Source of the DNA: Pycnococcus provasolii | Taxonomy: Eukaryota > Chlorophyta > Pseudoscourfieldiophyceae > Pseudoscourfieldiales > Pycnococcaceae | NCBI GenBank assembly: GCA_938743325.2 | Contig: OW568885.1 | Span: forward strand, 558,001 to 622,000 | Direction of reading: 5' to 3' | DNA length: 64,000 bases | Part shown: positions 56,163-64,000 of the stretch, piece by piece | How the letters are laid out: each line of letters begins with the position of its first letter | How positions within the stretch are numbered: the stretch's first letter is position 1 | Program-made: the position numbers and the translations under genes | The notes under the pieces: generated by a model | What the model saw: only the letters and a program-made list of their open reading frames with translations | The model's database searches: none | Told to the model about the DNA's origin: nothing

Positions 56163-56404
56163 GTTCGCGGCGGCGGCGAGCGAGGTGGCGTGACGTGGAA
56201 AGACAAGTGTGCAGCGTGCAGTCGGGAAGGTGGTTCCCCTCCCTTCCCCAGCTCTCCCTTCCCCCTTCCCTTTTCCCCTTCCCCTCCCTCGTCGTCTCCC
56301 ACCCAACAAGCAGTGGCACGCTTGTCACTGCTCCTCACAGTGACGCTCGTCATCATCGCTGGTCAGCATCATCGCTTGTCATCATCATCGCTTGCTCCCC
56401 TAAC

Positions 56405-57877
56405 ATGTCGCCAGCCGCGACTCCCGCGAAGCAAAGCGCCAGGCACGCGCTCGTCGGGCGACGCGTGCAAAAGTTGTTCGGCGGAGTTGCGTACGAGGGT
56501 ACGGTAGACTCCTACTACCCGGCTAAGAGGTGGTTCCTCATACACTACGACGACGAGGACAGCGAAGACATCACGCTCCACGATCTGCGGTCAATTCTCG
56601 TGAGTGATCAACCTCATCAACCGTCGCCGAAGAAAGGCGTTGCTTCCGCGCCGAAGAATGAACCGCCGCCGCCGCTGCCGCCAAGTGCACCAGCACAAGC
56701 AAACAGCAGCGGAAAGCGAAAAGCTGACACGCTCGAGAAGCCGCAGCTAAATGCGAAAACTACGCCACCACCGACGCTGAAACCTCAAGCACCTGCAGCA
56801 CCGAGTCGGTCGACGCCAGCCAAGCCGGACGCCAACGCCGCAAGCGCCGCACCTGCCGAAGCAGGTCCGTCAACCACCGCCGCAGCTCGCAAGGTTACGG
56901 CACCAGCCGCCGTGTCTGCCGCGCTCTCGGAGTATGAACTCAAGCGCCAGGAGCAAATACAACGCAATATGGAGCGAATGCGACAACTTGGCATTGTCAG
57001 CACGGTGCAGGCGATGACGCCAACTACGCCCGTCACACCGCAGGCTAGCCGACGCCCGACACTGGTGTCGCGTGCGCAGCGCGATAATAGCAGCAGAACG
57101 CCTTCAAGGAGCAGCGGACGACTCAAGCACGTCACAGTTAAAGACTACGCAGAGGTTGACGAGCGGAGGGTGGCGCCACGTGCGAAGAAAGACCCGTACG
57201 ATAATCGGAAACACCCGATATTTGGTGCTCTTCGACTCGAGCATACAAACTTTCCTGAGCAGACTGTTGTGGAGACTGCGCACGACGAGGCAAAGGCGGC
57301 CGCGGAGGCTGCAACGAAAAAATACGGCGCCCCGTCGTTCATCAAGATCATGTTGCCGTCGATGGTCGACGGAGGGTTCTGGTGCGAGGGACCGATCGGG
57401 ATCGTCAACCACATGCCGAAAGGCAGGCCTGGGTCCAAGCACGTCCTCTACCTGGAAATGGCGGGCGAGGAGATGCGTCGAGGCCAAGCGCTGAAGGTAA
57501 GTACGTCGAAGCATGGCGAGGAGGCTGTGAAACTTCTGCCGCCGACGACTGATGGGCGTGCACTAAAAGGCGAGGAAGTTCGCTCGCTTCCTGATGGCGG
57601 TGCGCGTTGGCCAGTCGTGTGGCTCGTGAGGGCGGCAAGCCAGTATTCTGGCGGCATGGCGAGCGGTGGTTTTTCTGGCGGATGGCGTGGCTTCGCCATC
57701 GACCAGCGCATCTGCGTAGGCGATGCGATATGCTGCACGCCGCTGCCGTCCACATACGTCGACCCCGCACCAGCGCAAGGCGGCGAGTCGTGGCCAGTCG
57801 ACCCGGGCGCGAAGCGGGTGCGAATTTCGATTCATCGTGCAAGGAATCCTTGCACAGATTTGGAAAAGTGGAGTTGA
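56405..57877 (+). CDS. Tudor-like plus B3-domain DNA-binding protein
   Basis: 490 residues from ATG 56405 (MSPAATPAKQSARHALVG). Residues ~15-62 are a Tudor/agenet-like module (VGRRVQKLFGGVAYEGTV, then LIHYDDEDSEDITLHDL). A Pro/Ala/Ser-rich linker and a short basic helix (KRQEQIQRNMERMRQLGI) follow. The C-terminal half contains a plant B3 domain (about 309-447): PSFIKIMLPSMVDGGFWCEG, PIGIVNHMPKG and FSGGWRGFAIDQRICVGDA match the B3 group with the GLSGGWRGFAIDH signature, but with a ~45-residue insert between the barrel strands. B3 domains are plant-lineage DNA-binding modules, so this may be a chromatin-reading transcription factor. I did not choose SRA because the GGWRGFAIDQ signature is of the B3 type. 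Confidence 0.8.
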   Translation: MSPAATPAKQSARHALVGRRVQKLFGGVAYEGTVDSYYPAKRWFLIHYDDEDSEDITLHDLRSILVSDQPHQPSPKKGVASAPKNEPPPPLPPSAPAQANSSGKRKADTLEKPQLNAKTTPPPTLKPQAPAAPSRSTPAKPDANAASAAPAEAGPSTTAAARKVTAPAAVSAALSEYELKRQEQIQRNMERMRQLGIVSTVQAMTPTTPVTPQASRRPTLVSRAQRDNSSRTPSRSSGRLKHVTVKDYAEVDERRVAPRAKKDPYDNRKHPIFGALRLEHTNFPEQTVVETAHDEAKAAAEAATKKYGAPSFIKIMLPSMVDGGFWCEGPIGIVNHMPKGRPGSKHVLYLEMAGEEMRRGQALKVSTSKHGEEAVKLLPPTTDGRALKGEEVRSLPDGGARWPVVWLVRAASQYSGGMASGGFSGGWRGFAIDQRICVGDAICCTPLPSTYVDPAPAQGGESWPVDPGAKRVRISIHRARNPCTDLEKWS

Positions 57878-58072
57878 TCATTGAGTAATACAACTTGAGT
57901 CAAGTTTGTCAACTTTGTCCAACGGTCGTCCATTCAATCACACCATTGACATTCATCTCATTCAGCATCGCGTTTTTTTACATACATACATGGCGAGCGC
58001 GATTAATGATCTGTGCTGTTTCCAAAACAAAATACAAGAATAGAATTACACACAATACAAAAAACTTACTTT

Positions 58073-61000
58073 TTATCCGATGGGCAGGGGTGGCGGTGGT
58101 GGGCGTGGAGGCAGCGGTGGCGGAGGGCTTGGCGGCGGCGGCGGCGGAGGGGGACTCGGGGGTGGGCTCGGCGGAGGTGGGGGGCTGAATGGCGCGCAGT
58201 CAGAGAAGAACACCGTCTCGACACCCACGATCGGCCTAATGTCCTCCCGCGCGGTGTCCACACATTCCCATCCAGCTTCCTCTTGGCAAAATTCGTTGCA
58301 ACCATCGCCCGGTTCCACGTTGCCGTCGTCGCAAACCTCTCCAAGATCCGCGTTGATTACGCGGTCACCACATAGGTTTCGGTACTCAGTGCACGCCTCG
58401 CCAATCAGACCCTCGACACACTGGCACGTGCTGAATCCACCACTGTCAACGCATTCACCACGGCCGGCGCAGTACGAATCGACATCCGGACCCTGGAACT
58501 GCGGATGCGACGGCGTGTACGGGCATGGTAGCGAGCACGCGGATCCAACGTATCCCGTGTTGCACTCGCAGTACGGACGGTTGCCCTGCGTCTCGTAAGG
58601 GATACCCTGTGCATCGTATGTGCTGTAGCGCTCGCCCTTCATCGTGTGAGAACAGTTACCATCGCCGCACGTGAAGGGGCATGTCAGCTCGCAGAGCAAT
58701 CCCGTGAACCCAGGTGCGCACTCGCAAAATGGCTCGAGCGTGTCAGCGTAATACGTGTCCTGATTGCAAATAGCCGTAACGTTGCCAGTCTCATCGTTCG
58801 TGTACGCGCATGGAGGGCACTCGCCGTCGCAGGTGGGACCGCCGTATCCAGACGAGCACATGCACAGTGGCTGCACGACCAAGGTCCCGTTTGCAATTTC
58901 CTCGAGCTGATCCATCACAGACATGACGATCGCACCACTTCCAAAGAATTGGAATCTTTTACCCATTTTTTCCGGCCTCTTCACGCGGTAGCTGCACGTG
59001 GAGTGCTCGTAGTTGCACTCCGTGCAAGGCGTGTTGCAGATAGGCCCCGTCCATCCAAATTCGCAGTCGCAAAACGCGTAACCATCCTTAGATGCACATT
59101 CTCCATGAATGCATGGCGGACACTCGAGGTCGCAGTCGAGCTCGTTGCTTCCGATCCACCCTTCTTGGCATTTGCAGATTACCGCGGTCTCATTGACAGT
59201 CTCATAGACACCGTTTCCGGAGCAAATGGAAAGGCGAAGCAGCTCTTCATATGCTGCAATGAACTCGCGCAGGAAGCGAACCTCGTATAGCTCCGCGTAT
59301 ATTCGAATGTGCTTGAGGTAGCGCTGGAAGTCACGCTCTTCGCCCTCGGCTCCCTCAGCTCCCCTACGCACGAATGCAGCAAATCCAAGCTGCACGAGCT
59401 CGCCCTCTCCCAACGCCGTTCTGTCACCATCGGCGTCGCCAACGTAGTCGGCGCGAAGGAGCACATCGCGAACGGAACCAAGGCACCATGCCAAGTCTTC
59501 AAACGTGGCGCGTTGGCCCCACCGTTCGTGCCGATTGATGCGAATCGCCTCATAAACTTCCGGTGGCATGCTCCATGTCTGCCACGGCTGCCACTGGCTC
59601 ACGCTGACCCGGTACATGCCGTACTCTTGCCTACCGTTGTTCGGTGCATGGCGAACATCGACGTAGTCACTTTCGCGCGTATTCTTCGAAAGACTTGATG
59701 CAGTTCGCGGCATGCTGAATTCCATGACATCCTGCCCCACACGTCGTCCCGTGTTGTAAGCCTCTATGTCCCACAGATTGCTCGTTGGTCCTGGCTCATG
59801 GCTCCACGTTTCACCACCATCGCCCCCCGAGTAGCCGTACGGATTCCACGTCCAAGGATTTCCGGGGGAAATGAGCGGAGATATAGGCTGTCGCTCGGCA
59901 CCACCCCCGCCGCTCCTACGCGACGCGGCAATGTACTCGGTATCCTCTCGCTGTGTGGGTGGTACCGGCGCGCCCGCAAGCCAGTCAAAACCCGCGGGAA
60001 CGGCCGGCACATTGTACCAAGGCGCATCCTCGTGCAGAGGGAACGCGAAGTTGACGTCGCATCGACTAGCCTCCGCGAGGCACTCCTGTGGAACATCCTT
60101 CCATCCACCCATGCCGTCGGGACTGAGGTTGCTCGCATGGATACCGAGCATCACCTGAGGCGCTTCCAGGTAGAACCGAACGGTGTGCACGAGGCGCTCG
60201 TGTGTCCAACGGACATTCAAGCGCAACTCGGGGAAGTGCTCACGACTCCACTTGTACACATCGTCCTTGTGCATGGACTCGAGGTTCGGGACGTCGAGTC
60301 CAAAGCCAGCGGCTCCGCCGAGGAGGAGCAGGTCGGAGCGCTCAAGAGATGCCTCGTCGTAACCGTCGGGAAGCCGTTCGCGCGCGTGGTGTGAGTCCAG
60401 AAAGTTGACGTGTGGTGCGTGCGACGCCGTGGACAGGTGCAGGCTGTAGATGAAGCTCCCGTTGTACGCCGCACCCATGTTCCCACGAAATTTGGGAGGT
60501 GCTCGAAAGTGCATCATCTCGTGCTTGCGATCCTGCGGTAGACGGTCGACCATCACGACGTGCCCTCGTCCCGCCGAGCCACCAGATACCCAGCTTAGGC
60601 CGTCGCTCACCGGGCAGGCTTCGTGTGCAACGTGCGTGGCCTCGAACCGCGCAATGCCCTCCGGATAGTCGTCCGAGGACACGTGCTGCCAAGTTCCGAG
60701 ACAGCTGTTATTATATGCCGTCCAACCTTCATCGCTGAACGCGAAGTTTGACGCAACGAGCGAAGTGCCCACGCTGACGGTGCAGTCCGCACCCGCCCAT
60801 CCGATGCGGCACTTGCAGGAACCGTCAATCTGACAAGCTCCATTGTGGCATGGCGAGCATGGGATGGAACAGTCGAGGCCGGTGTACCCATTGAAGCAGA
60901 GACAAGTGCCGTCTGTTTGGCATGAGCCGTGCAGGTAATCGCATGGCAGGCACTCTGTGTGATTTTTCGTGTCGCACGCCGGGCCTGACCATCCCGAGTT

Positions 61001-64000
61001 GCACTTGCATGATCCGTCAAGCTGGCAAATCCCGTGGCTGCACGGCTCGCAGGGGGTGAAGCAGTCCTTGCCATTGTACATCAGGCCAGTGTCATCAGGA
61101 TGGCAGAGGCAAGCTCCGTCACGCATGCACGTGCCAAATGCTCGAATCTCGTATCCGCTGTCACTGCGCGCGGACTTCAGCCCTCCCTGACCAGCCGCCT
61201 CACATGCCTGTCGATCGGCAGACGCCGAACAGTCAAGACGGAAGCAGTCGCATCTTCTGTCGCATGCTGCACCGTACCATCCTGGCTCGCACTCGCACGA
61301 TCCATCGAATTGGCACGTGCCATGGTCTGCATCGCACTTGTCACAGGGGATGGAACAATTCCAGCCGCTGTACGCGCCATTGCCTGATCCACTGCCGTAA
61401 ATGAGCTGGTGCGTGATCCAAATATTGTAGTAGTTTGGCGACTGCTTCTCCTCCCACTCGTTAGTTTCACCATTCAGCTTGCCTCTTACGAACACATCCA
61501 AAAGTGCCTGCCGCTCGTCCAAATTCAGCTCGACCCATGTCACCTCCGCAGAGGCGTAGGCGAAAAGTTCCTGGCGTAGAAACTTCAACCTTCCAATCTC
61601 GAGGTTGGCAATGTTCACTAGGTGAGCCTTCTTCACATTGTCACAGTGGTGCGGCCTAACACCGTCTGAGGGCGAGTCACCACCCCAGCTGTCGCCGCAT
61701 GATTCCATGGAACGTCCCCATTCACGATTCACGAATCGCTGCATACACTCTTCGTCGCATAGAACAGTCTGTTCGACGGTAACCTCGCGAAACCAATCTG
61801 GCACACCGACACGCGTCCTATTCAGCGCGTAAGGTATGGTTGCAGTTAAGTTCTTTAGATGCGCGATACGGCGGTCGAGATCAGCGACAGCTTCGACCAC
61901 CTGCTCTACAGCCACGGTGTCTGGAACTGTGTACCGGTAGTAATCCTGCTCAGGACGAATCGGCAGGTGTGTATCCGGGAAGCGAGATTTGCAGTCCTCC
62001 CGGTGTGGGCACTCATATTCAATCTCAAACAGGTAGTCCTCGATCGCGTTTTGATAGTTGTACATGGGATGCTGGTACATTGTTCGCAGGGTGCCACCCT
62101 CGACAAATTTGTGGATTCCCTTCTCCTTAAAGAGCGGGTCGCGAGCGAGGCGCAGTGCAAAACTCCCATCGCGCCGTCGTCGTCCTCCATCGCATAGGCA
62201 CGTGCCGTCATAAAGGCACTTTCCATTGCCGCAAGGCTCGCACGGCGTCAAGCATCGATATCCATTCCAACCATCAAAGCACTTGCAATCGCCCGTCATG
62301 ATGTCGCACTGCCCATTCTCTGAGCATGGGGCACACGGAATGTTGCATGTCGGTCCTGCCCATCCTTGAAATTCATAGTCATACGAACCGCGAGGAAGTG
62401 ACGCTGCGCTCGGATGCGCAAAGCGTCCATTGCGCACATTGTCGCAAGCGCAGCTACCGCCGTAAATATTCAGCCCCGTTTCAGGGTCTGGCTCCTCCTC
62501 ACAAATACCTCCATGAATTTGGCCAAAGTGATCAAAACCTCGAATCAGCTTGTTCGGCCGCGAGCCGTCGACTTCCATGTAAGCCATTCCAAAAAGGTAA
62601 ACGCCGTCGACGCACTTTGTGCCATTCACGTTGATCCCAGTGCAGCCAATTGCAAACTTCTCACGTTCTACACCAATGCGAAGTATGATAAGGTCAGTGC
62701 CGTTGACAACCGTGCCGTTGCCATCTGCGCCACATGTCGCGTTCAAATATTCGCCGTTGCCATTGCACGGATGCCTGACCTCGCAGCGATGAACAGACTC
62801 GATATATGGGTAAAATTGTCTTCCAAACGCATCCACATCCACATCAGAGGCGTTCAGCTGCGGGTAGGGGAGATTGCCCGTGCGATGCAATTTCACATTG
62901 TCGACCTGCGTGATAGGCGACTGCCAGATGATGCCGTAGTCGCAGAGGCACTCGCCAGTATCCAAACATGTGCCATATTTGCACGGGTTGCATTGCTTGC
63001 TGCAATTGAGGTGCATTGACGGAGAATTGGGTTGGAGAAAGTACTCCTCGGGCGGGCGACCCGTCCACCCTTCGTGGCACAGAATTTCCGTGTGGTAAGG
63101 CTGGCCGTAGTCATCATCTGTTTCGGGCTTCATCAAGCAGTCACCGTGGTCTTCGTCGTACGGCCATGGGCATTCGTACGAGCACAGTTCACCCGCCCAC
63201 ATATAGTCGCACTCGCAAACGTGCGTCGTATTTATCGCAAGCCCCGTCTTCGGATCAACGCCCACAATGCCCTGCCCAAGTAGGGCACCTGTGCGGTTTA
63301 ATGTTCCACGACTGCCAATTTTCTCGGCGTTGAGAAGCGAGGTGCCGTCGATGCCGCATTCAATCAGGCACGTCTCACTGCTGTAGCCAGCCTCGCATAT
63401 GCACTCGCCTAAAGTGCCTGGTGCCATATTGCACGTACCATTGAAGCATGGCCTGCATGGTATCGAACAGTCGCTGCCGGTATAACCGATTCCTTCGGCC
63501 TCTCCCGCGAGCAGATCCGCCGATGCCTTGAGACCGTTCTTGCGTTCCTTATCGCAGTCGCAGAATGCTTCCTCACCATCGTACTGGCACCGGCCGTATT
63601 CATAGTCACACGGGGGACAGTCAACCTCACAGAAAGCTCCTGTAAATCCAAAGCCATTCAGACCATTGCGTGCCTCAAAGAAGCACGAGCAGTATGCAAG
63701 GGTAAACTCGGACTCGTCAGGGTTGGTCATATTGTACAGTTCTCCCACATCAAAAATTCCAGTGGTGTACATATCTGCCGCATTCGGTGTAAGAAGAGGA
63801 AAGCGAGCAAGCTCCACGATCTGCTCTGCAATATTCGAGGCAATATTCAGTGACGAGGAATTCAAGAACGTGATGACTCCATTTCCCATGCACTCTCCTT
63901 CACACTTCGCTCCCGCGAATCCAATGTCACACTCGCATCGACCATCCTCGAACATGCATCGTCCCTGAATGCATTGCTGGCATGGAATTGTGCAATCCTC
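58073..64000 (-). CDS. Giant extracellular EGF-repeat / laminin-IV-like protein (N-terminus beyond window)
   Basis: At least 1,975 residues in one open frame; it continues past 64000 toward its N-terminus. Many EGF/tenascin-like units occur (C-x-C-x5-G-x2-C, e.g. CQIDGSCKCRIGWAGADC and CQFDGSCECEPGWYGAAC). Between two EGF groups, about 60030-60750, lies a non-EGF module whose FRAPPKFRGNMGAAYNGSF start and RSDLLLLGGAAGFGLDV strand resemble the laminin type IV (laminin B) domain. Near the C-terminus is a DUF4215-like unit (VCDDGNVEPGDGCNEFCQ, then GWECV), and the protein ends in a Pro/Ser tail (PPPPSPPP) like algal cell-wall proteins. It should be secreted or a cell-surface protein; no membrane segment is seen in this part. 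No intron is needed. Confidence 0.85.
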   Translation of the reverse strand, partial: EDCTIPCQQCIQGRCMFEDGRCECDIGFAGAKCEGECMGNGVITFLNSSSLNIASNIAEQIVELARFPLLTPNAADMYTTGIFDVGELYNMTNPDESEFTLAYCSCFFEARNGLNGFGFTGAFCEVDCPPCDYEYGRCQYDGEEAFCDCDKERKNGLKASADLLAGEAEGIGYTGSDCSIPCRPCFNGTCNMAPGTLGECICEAGYSSETCLIECGIDGTSLLNAEKIGSRGTLNRTGALLGQGIVGVDPKTGLAINTTHVCECDYMWAGELCSYECPWPYDEDHGDCLMKPETDDDYGQPYHTEILCHEGWTGRPPEEYFLQPNSPSMHLNCSKQCNPCKYGTCLDTGECLCDYGIIWQSPITQVDNVKLHRTGNLPYPQLNASDVDVDAFGRQFYPYIESVHRCEVRHPCNGNGEYLNATCGADGNGTVVNGTDLIILRIGVEREKFAIGCTGINVNGTKCVDGVYLFGMAYMEVDGSRPNKLIRGFDHFGQIHGGICEEEPDPETGLNIYGGSCACDNVRNGRFAHPSAASLPRGSYDYEFQGWAGPTCNIPCAPCSENGQCDIMTGDCKCFDGWNGYRCLTPCEPCGNGKCLYDGTCLCDGGRRRRDGSFALRLARDPLFKEKGIHKFVEGGTLRTMYQHPMYNYQNAIEDYLFEIEYECPHREDCKSRFPDTHLPIRPEQDYYRYTVPDTVAVEQVVEAVADLDRRIAHLKNLTATIPYALNRTRVGVPDWFREVTVEQTVLCDEECMQRFVNREWGRSMESCGDSWGGDSPSDGVRPHHCDNVKKAHLVNIANLEIGRLKFLRQELFAYASAEVTWVELNLDERQALLDVFVRGKLNGETNEWEEKQSPNYYNIWITHQLIYGSGSGNGAYSGWNCSIPCDKCDADHGTCQFDGSCECEPGWYGAACDRRCDCFRLDCSASADRQACEAAGQGGLKSARSDSGYEIRAFGTCMRDGACLCHPDDTGLMYNGKDCFTPCEPCSHGICQLDGSCKCNSGWSGPACDTKNHTECLPCDYLHGSCQTDGTCLCFNGYTGLDCSIPCSPCHNGACQIDGSCKCRIGWAGADCTVSVGTSLVASNFAFSDEGWTAYNNSCLGTWQHVSSDDYPEGIARFEATHVAHEACPVSDGLSWVSGGSAGRGHVVMVDRLPQDRKHEMMHFRAPPKFRGNMGAAYNGSFIYSLHLSTASHAPHVNFLDSHHARERLPDGYDEASLERSDLLLLGGAAGFGLDVPNLESMHKDDVYKWSREHFPELRLNVRWTHERLVHTVRFYLEAPQVMLGIHASNLSPDGMGGWKDVPQECLAEASRCDVNFAFPLHEDAPWYNVPAVPAGFDWLAGAPVPPTQREDTEYIAASRRSGGGGAERQPISPLISPGNPWTWNPYGYSGGDGGETWSHEPGPTSNLWDIEAYNTGRRVGQDVMEFSMPRTASSLSKNTRESDYVDVRHAPNNGRQEYGMYRVSVSQWQPWQTWSMPPEVYEAIRINRHERWGQRATFEDLAWCLGSVRDVLLRADYVGDADGDRTALGEGELVQLGFAAFVRRGAEGAEGEERDFQRYLKHIRIYAELYEVRFLREFIAAYEELLRLSICSGNGVYETVNETAVICKCQEGWIGSNELDCDLECPPCIHGECASKDGYAFCDCEFGWTGPICNTPCTECNYEHSTCSYRVKRPEKMGKRFQFFGSGAIVMSVMDQLEEIANGTLVVQPLCMCSSGYGGPTCDGECPPCAYTNDETGNVTAICNQDTYYADTLEPFCECAPGFTGLLCELTCPFTCGDGNCSHTMKGERYSTYDAQGIPYETQGNRPYCECNTGYVGSACSLPCPYTPSHPQFQGPDVDSYCAGRGECVDSGGFSTCQCVEGLIGEACTEYRNLCGDRVINADLGEVCDDGNVEPGDGCNEFCQEEAGWECVDTAREDIRPIVGVETVFFSDCAPFSPPPPPSPPPSPPPPPPPPSPPPPLPPRPPPPPLPIG

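Noticed and set aside
56405-57877. SRA (SET- and RING-associated) methyl-DNA-binding domain instead of B3
   Set aside because: The GGFW...GGWRGFAID order is the plant B3 signature, and the YDG motif of SRA is missing.
1-64000. tRNA, rRNA and CRISPR features
   Set aside because: No cloverleaf-like gap sequence, rRNA-like conserved blocks or spaced direct repeats were seen by eye; a tRNA scan was not possible here.

Overview
This is nuclear DNA of a microbial eukaryote, most likely a picoplanktonic green alga (prasinophyte-like; genus not determined). The genes are GC-rich, mostly single-exon and closely packed on both strands. Gene content points to the green lineage: a TamB/TIC236-type plastid import protein, a plastid-type bifunctional aspartokinase/homoserine dehydrogenase, a plant-type AMBRA1-like WD protein and a plant-type B3 DNA-binding domain. 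IFT121/WDR35 and a CEP135/Bld10 homologue imply that the organism builds, or recently built, a cilium.

Layout. 1-16 kb: IFT121 (cut by the window start), an Atg22-like MFS transporter, a plastid zinc-ribbon membrane protein, an unrecognised cysteine-rich protein, the AMBRA1-like protein, the SRP receptor alpha subunit, an EF-hand protein with a probable N-myristoylation site, and a 98-residue orphan. 16-27.5 kb: aspartokinase/homoserine dehydrogenase, a relic retroelement fragment, a BFR1-like coiled-coil protein with one intron, an EF-hand-like protein and a nucleotide-sugar transporter. 27.5-44 kb: mitochondrial-type ribosomal protein uS2, a Tudor-like plus MAGE (NSE3-like) protein, CEP135/Bld10, a 134-residue orphan, TIC236, and a small gene whose exon structure is unresolved. 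44.5-64 kb: TAF10, Rab21, an apparently complete Mutator-like transposon, a SERF-like small protein, Nup155, a YIPF5-type Golgi protein, a beta-rich unknown, a Tudor-like plus B3 protein, and a giant EGF/laminin-IV/poly-proline protein cut by the window end.

These are not operons. The shared logic is regulatory: several pairs are head to head with 200-510 bp between start codons. Telomere-like or telo-box motifs (AAACCCTAA or TTAGGG runs) lie upstream of several housekeeping genes and also inside the Mutator inverted repeats. The most notable items are the intact Mutator-like element with perfect 96-bp ends and a 10-bp target duplication, a Tc1/mariner-type MITE, two chromatin proteins carrying the same kind of N-terminal Tudor-like module on unrelated bodies (MAGE and B3), and an algal protein combining EGF repeats with a laminin-IV-like module.

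No tRNA, rRNA or CRISPR was seen. All family names come from reading conserved motifs by eye, not from database searches.
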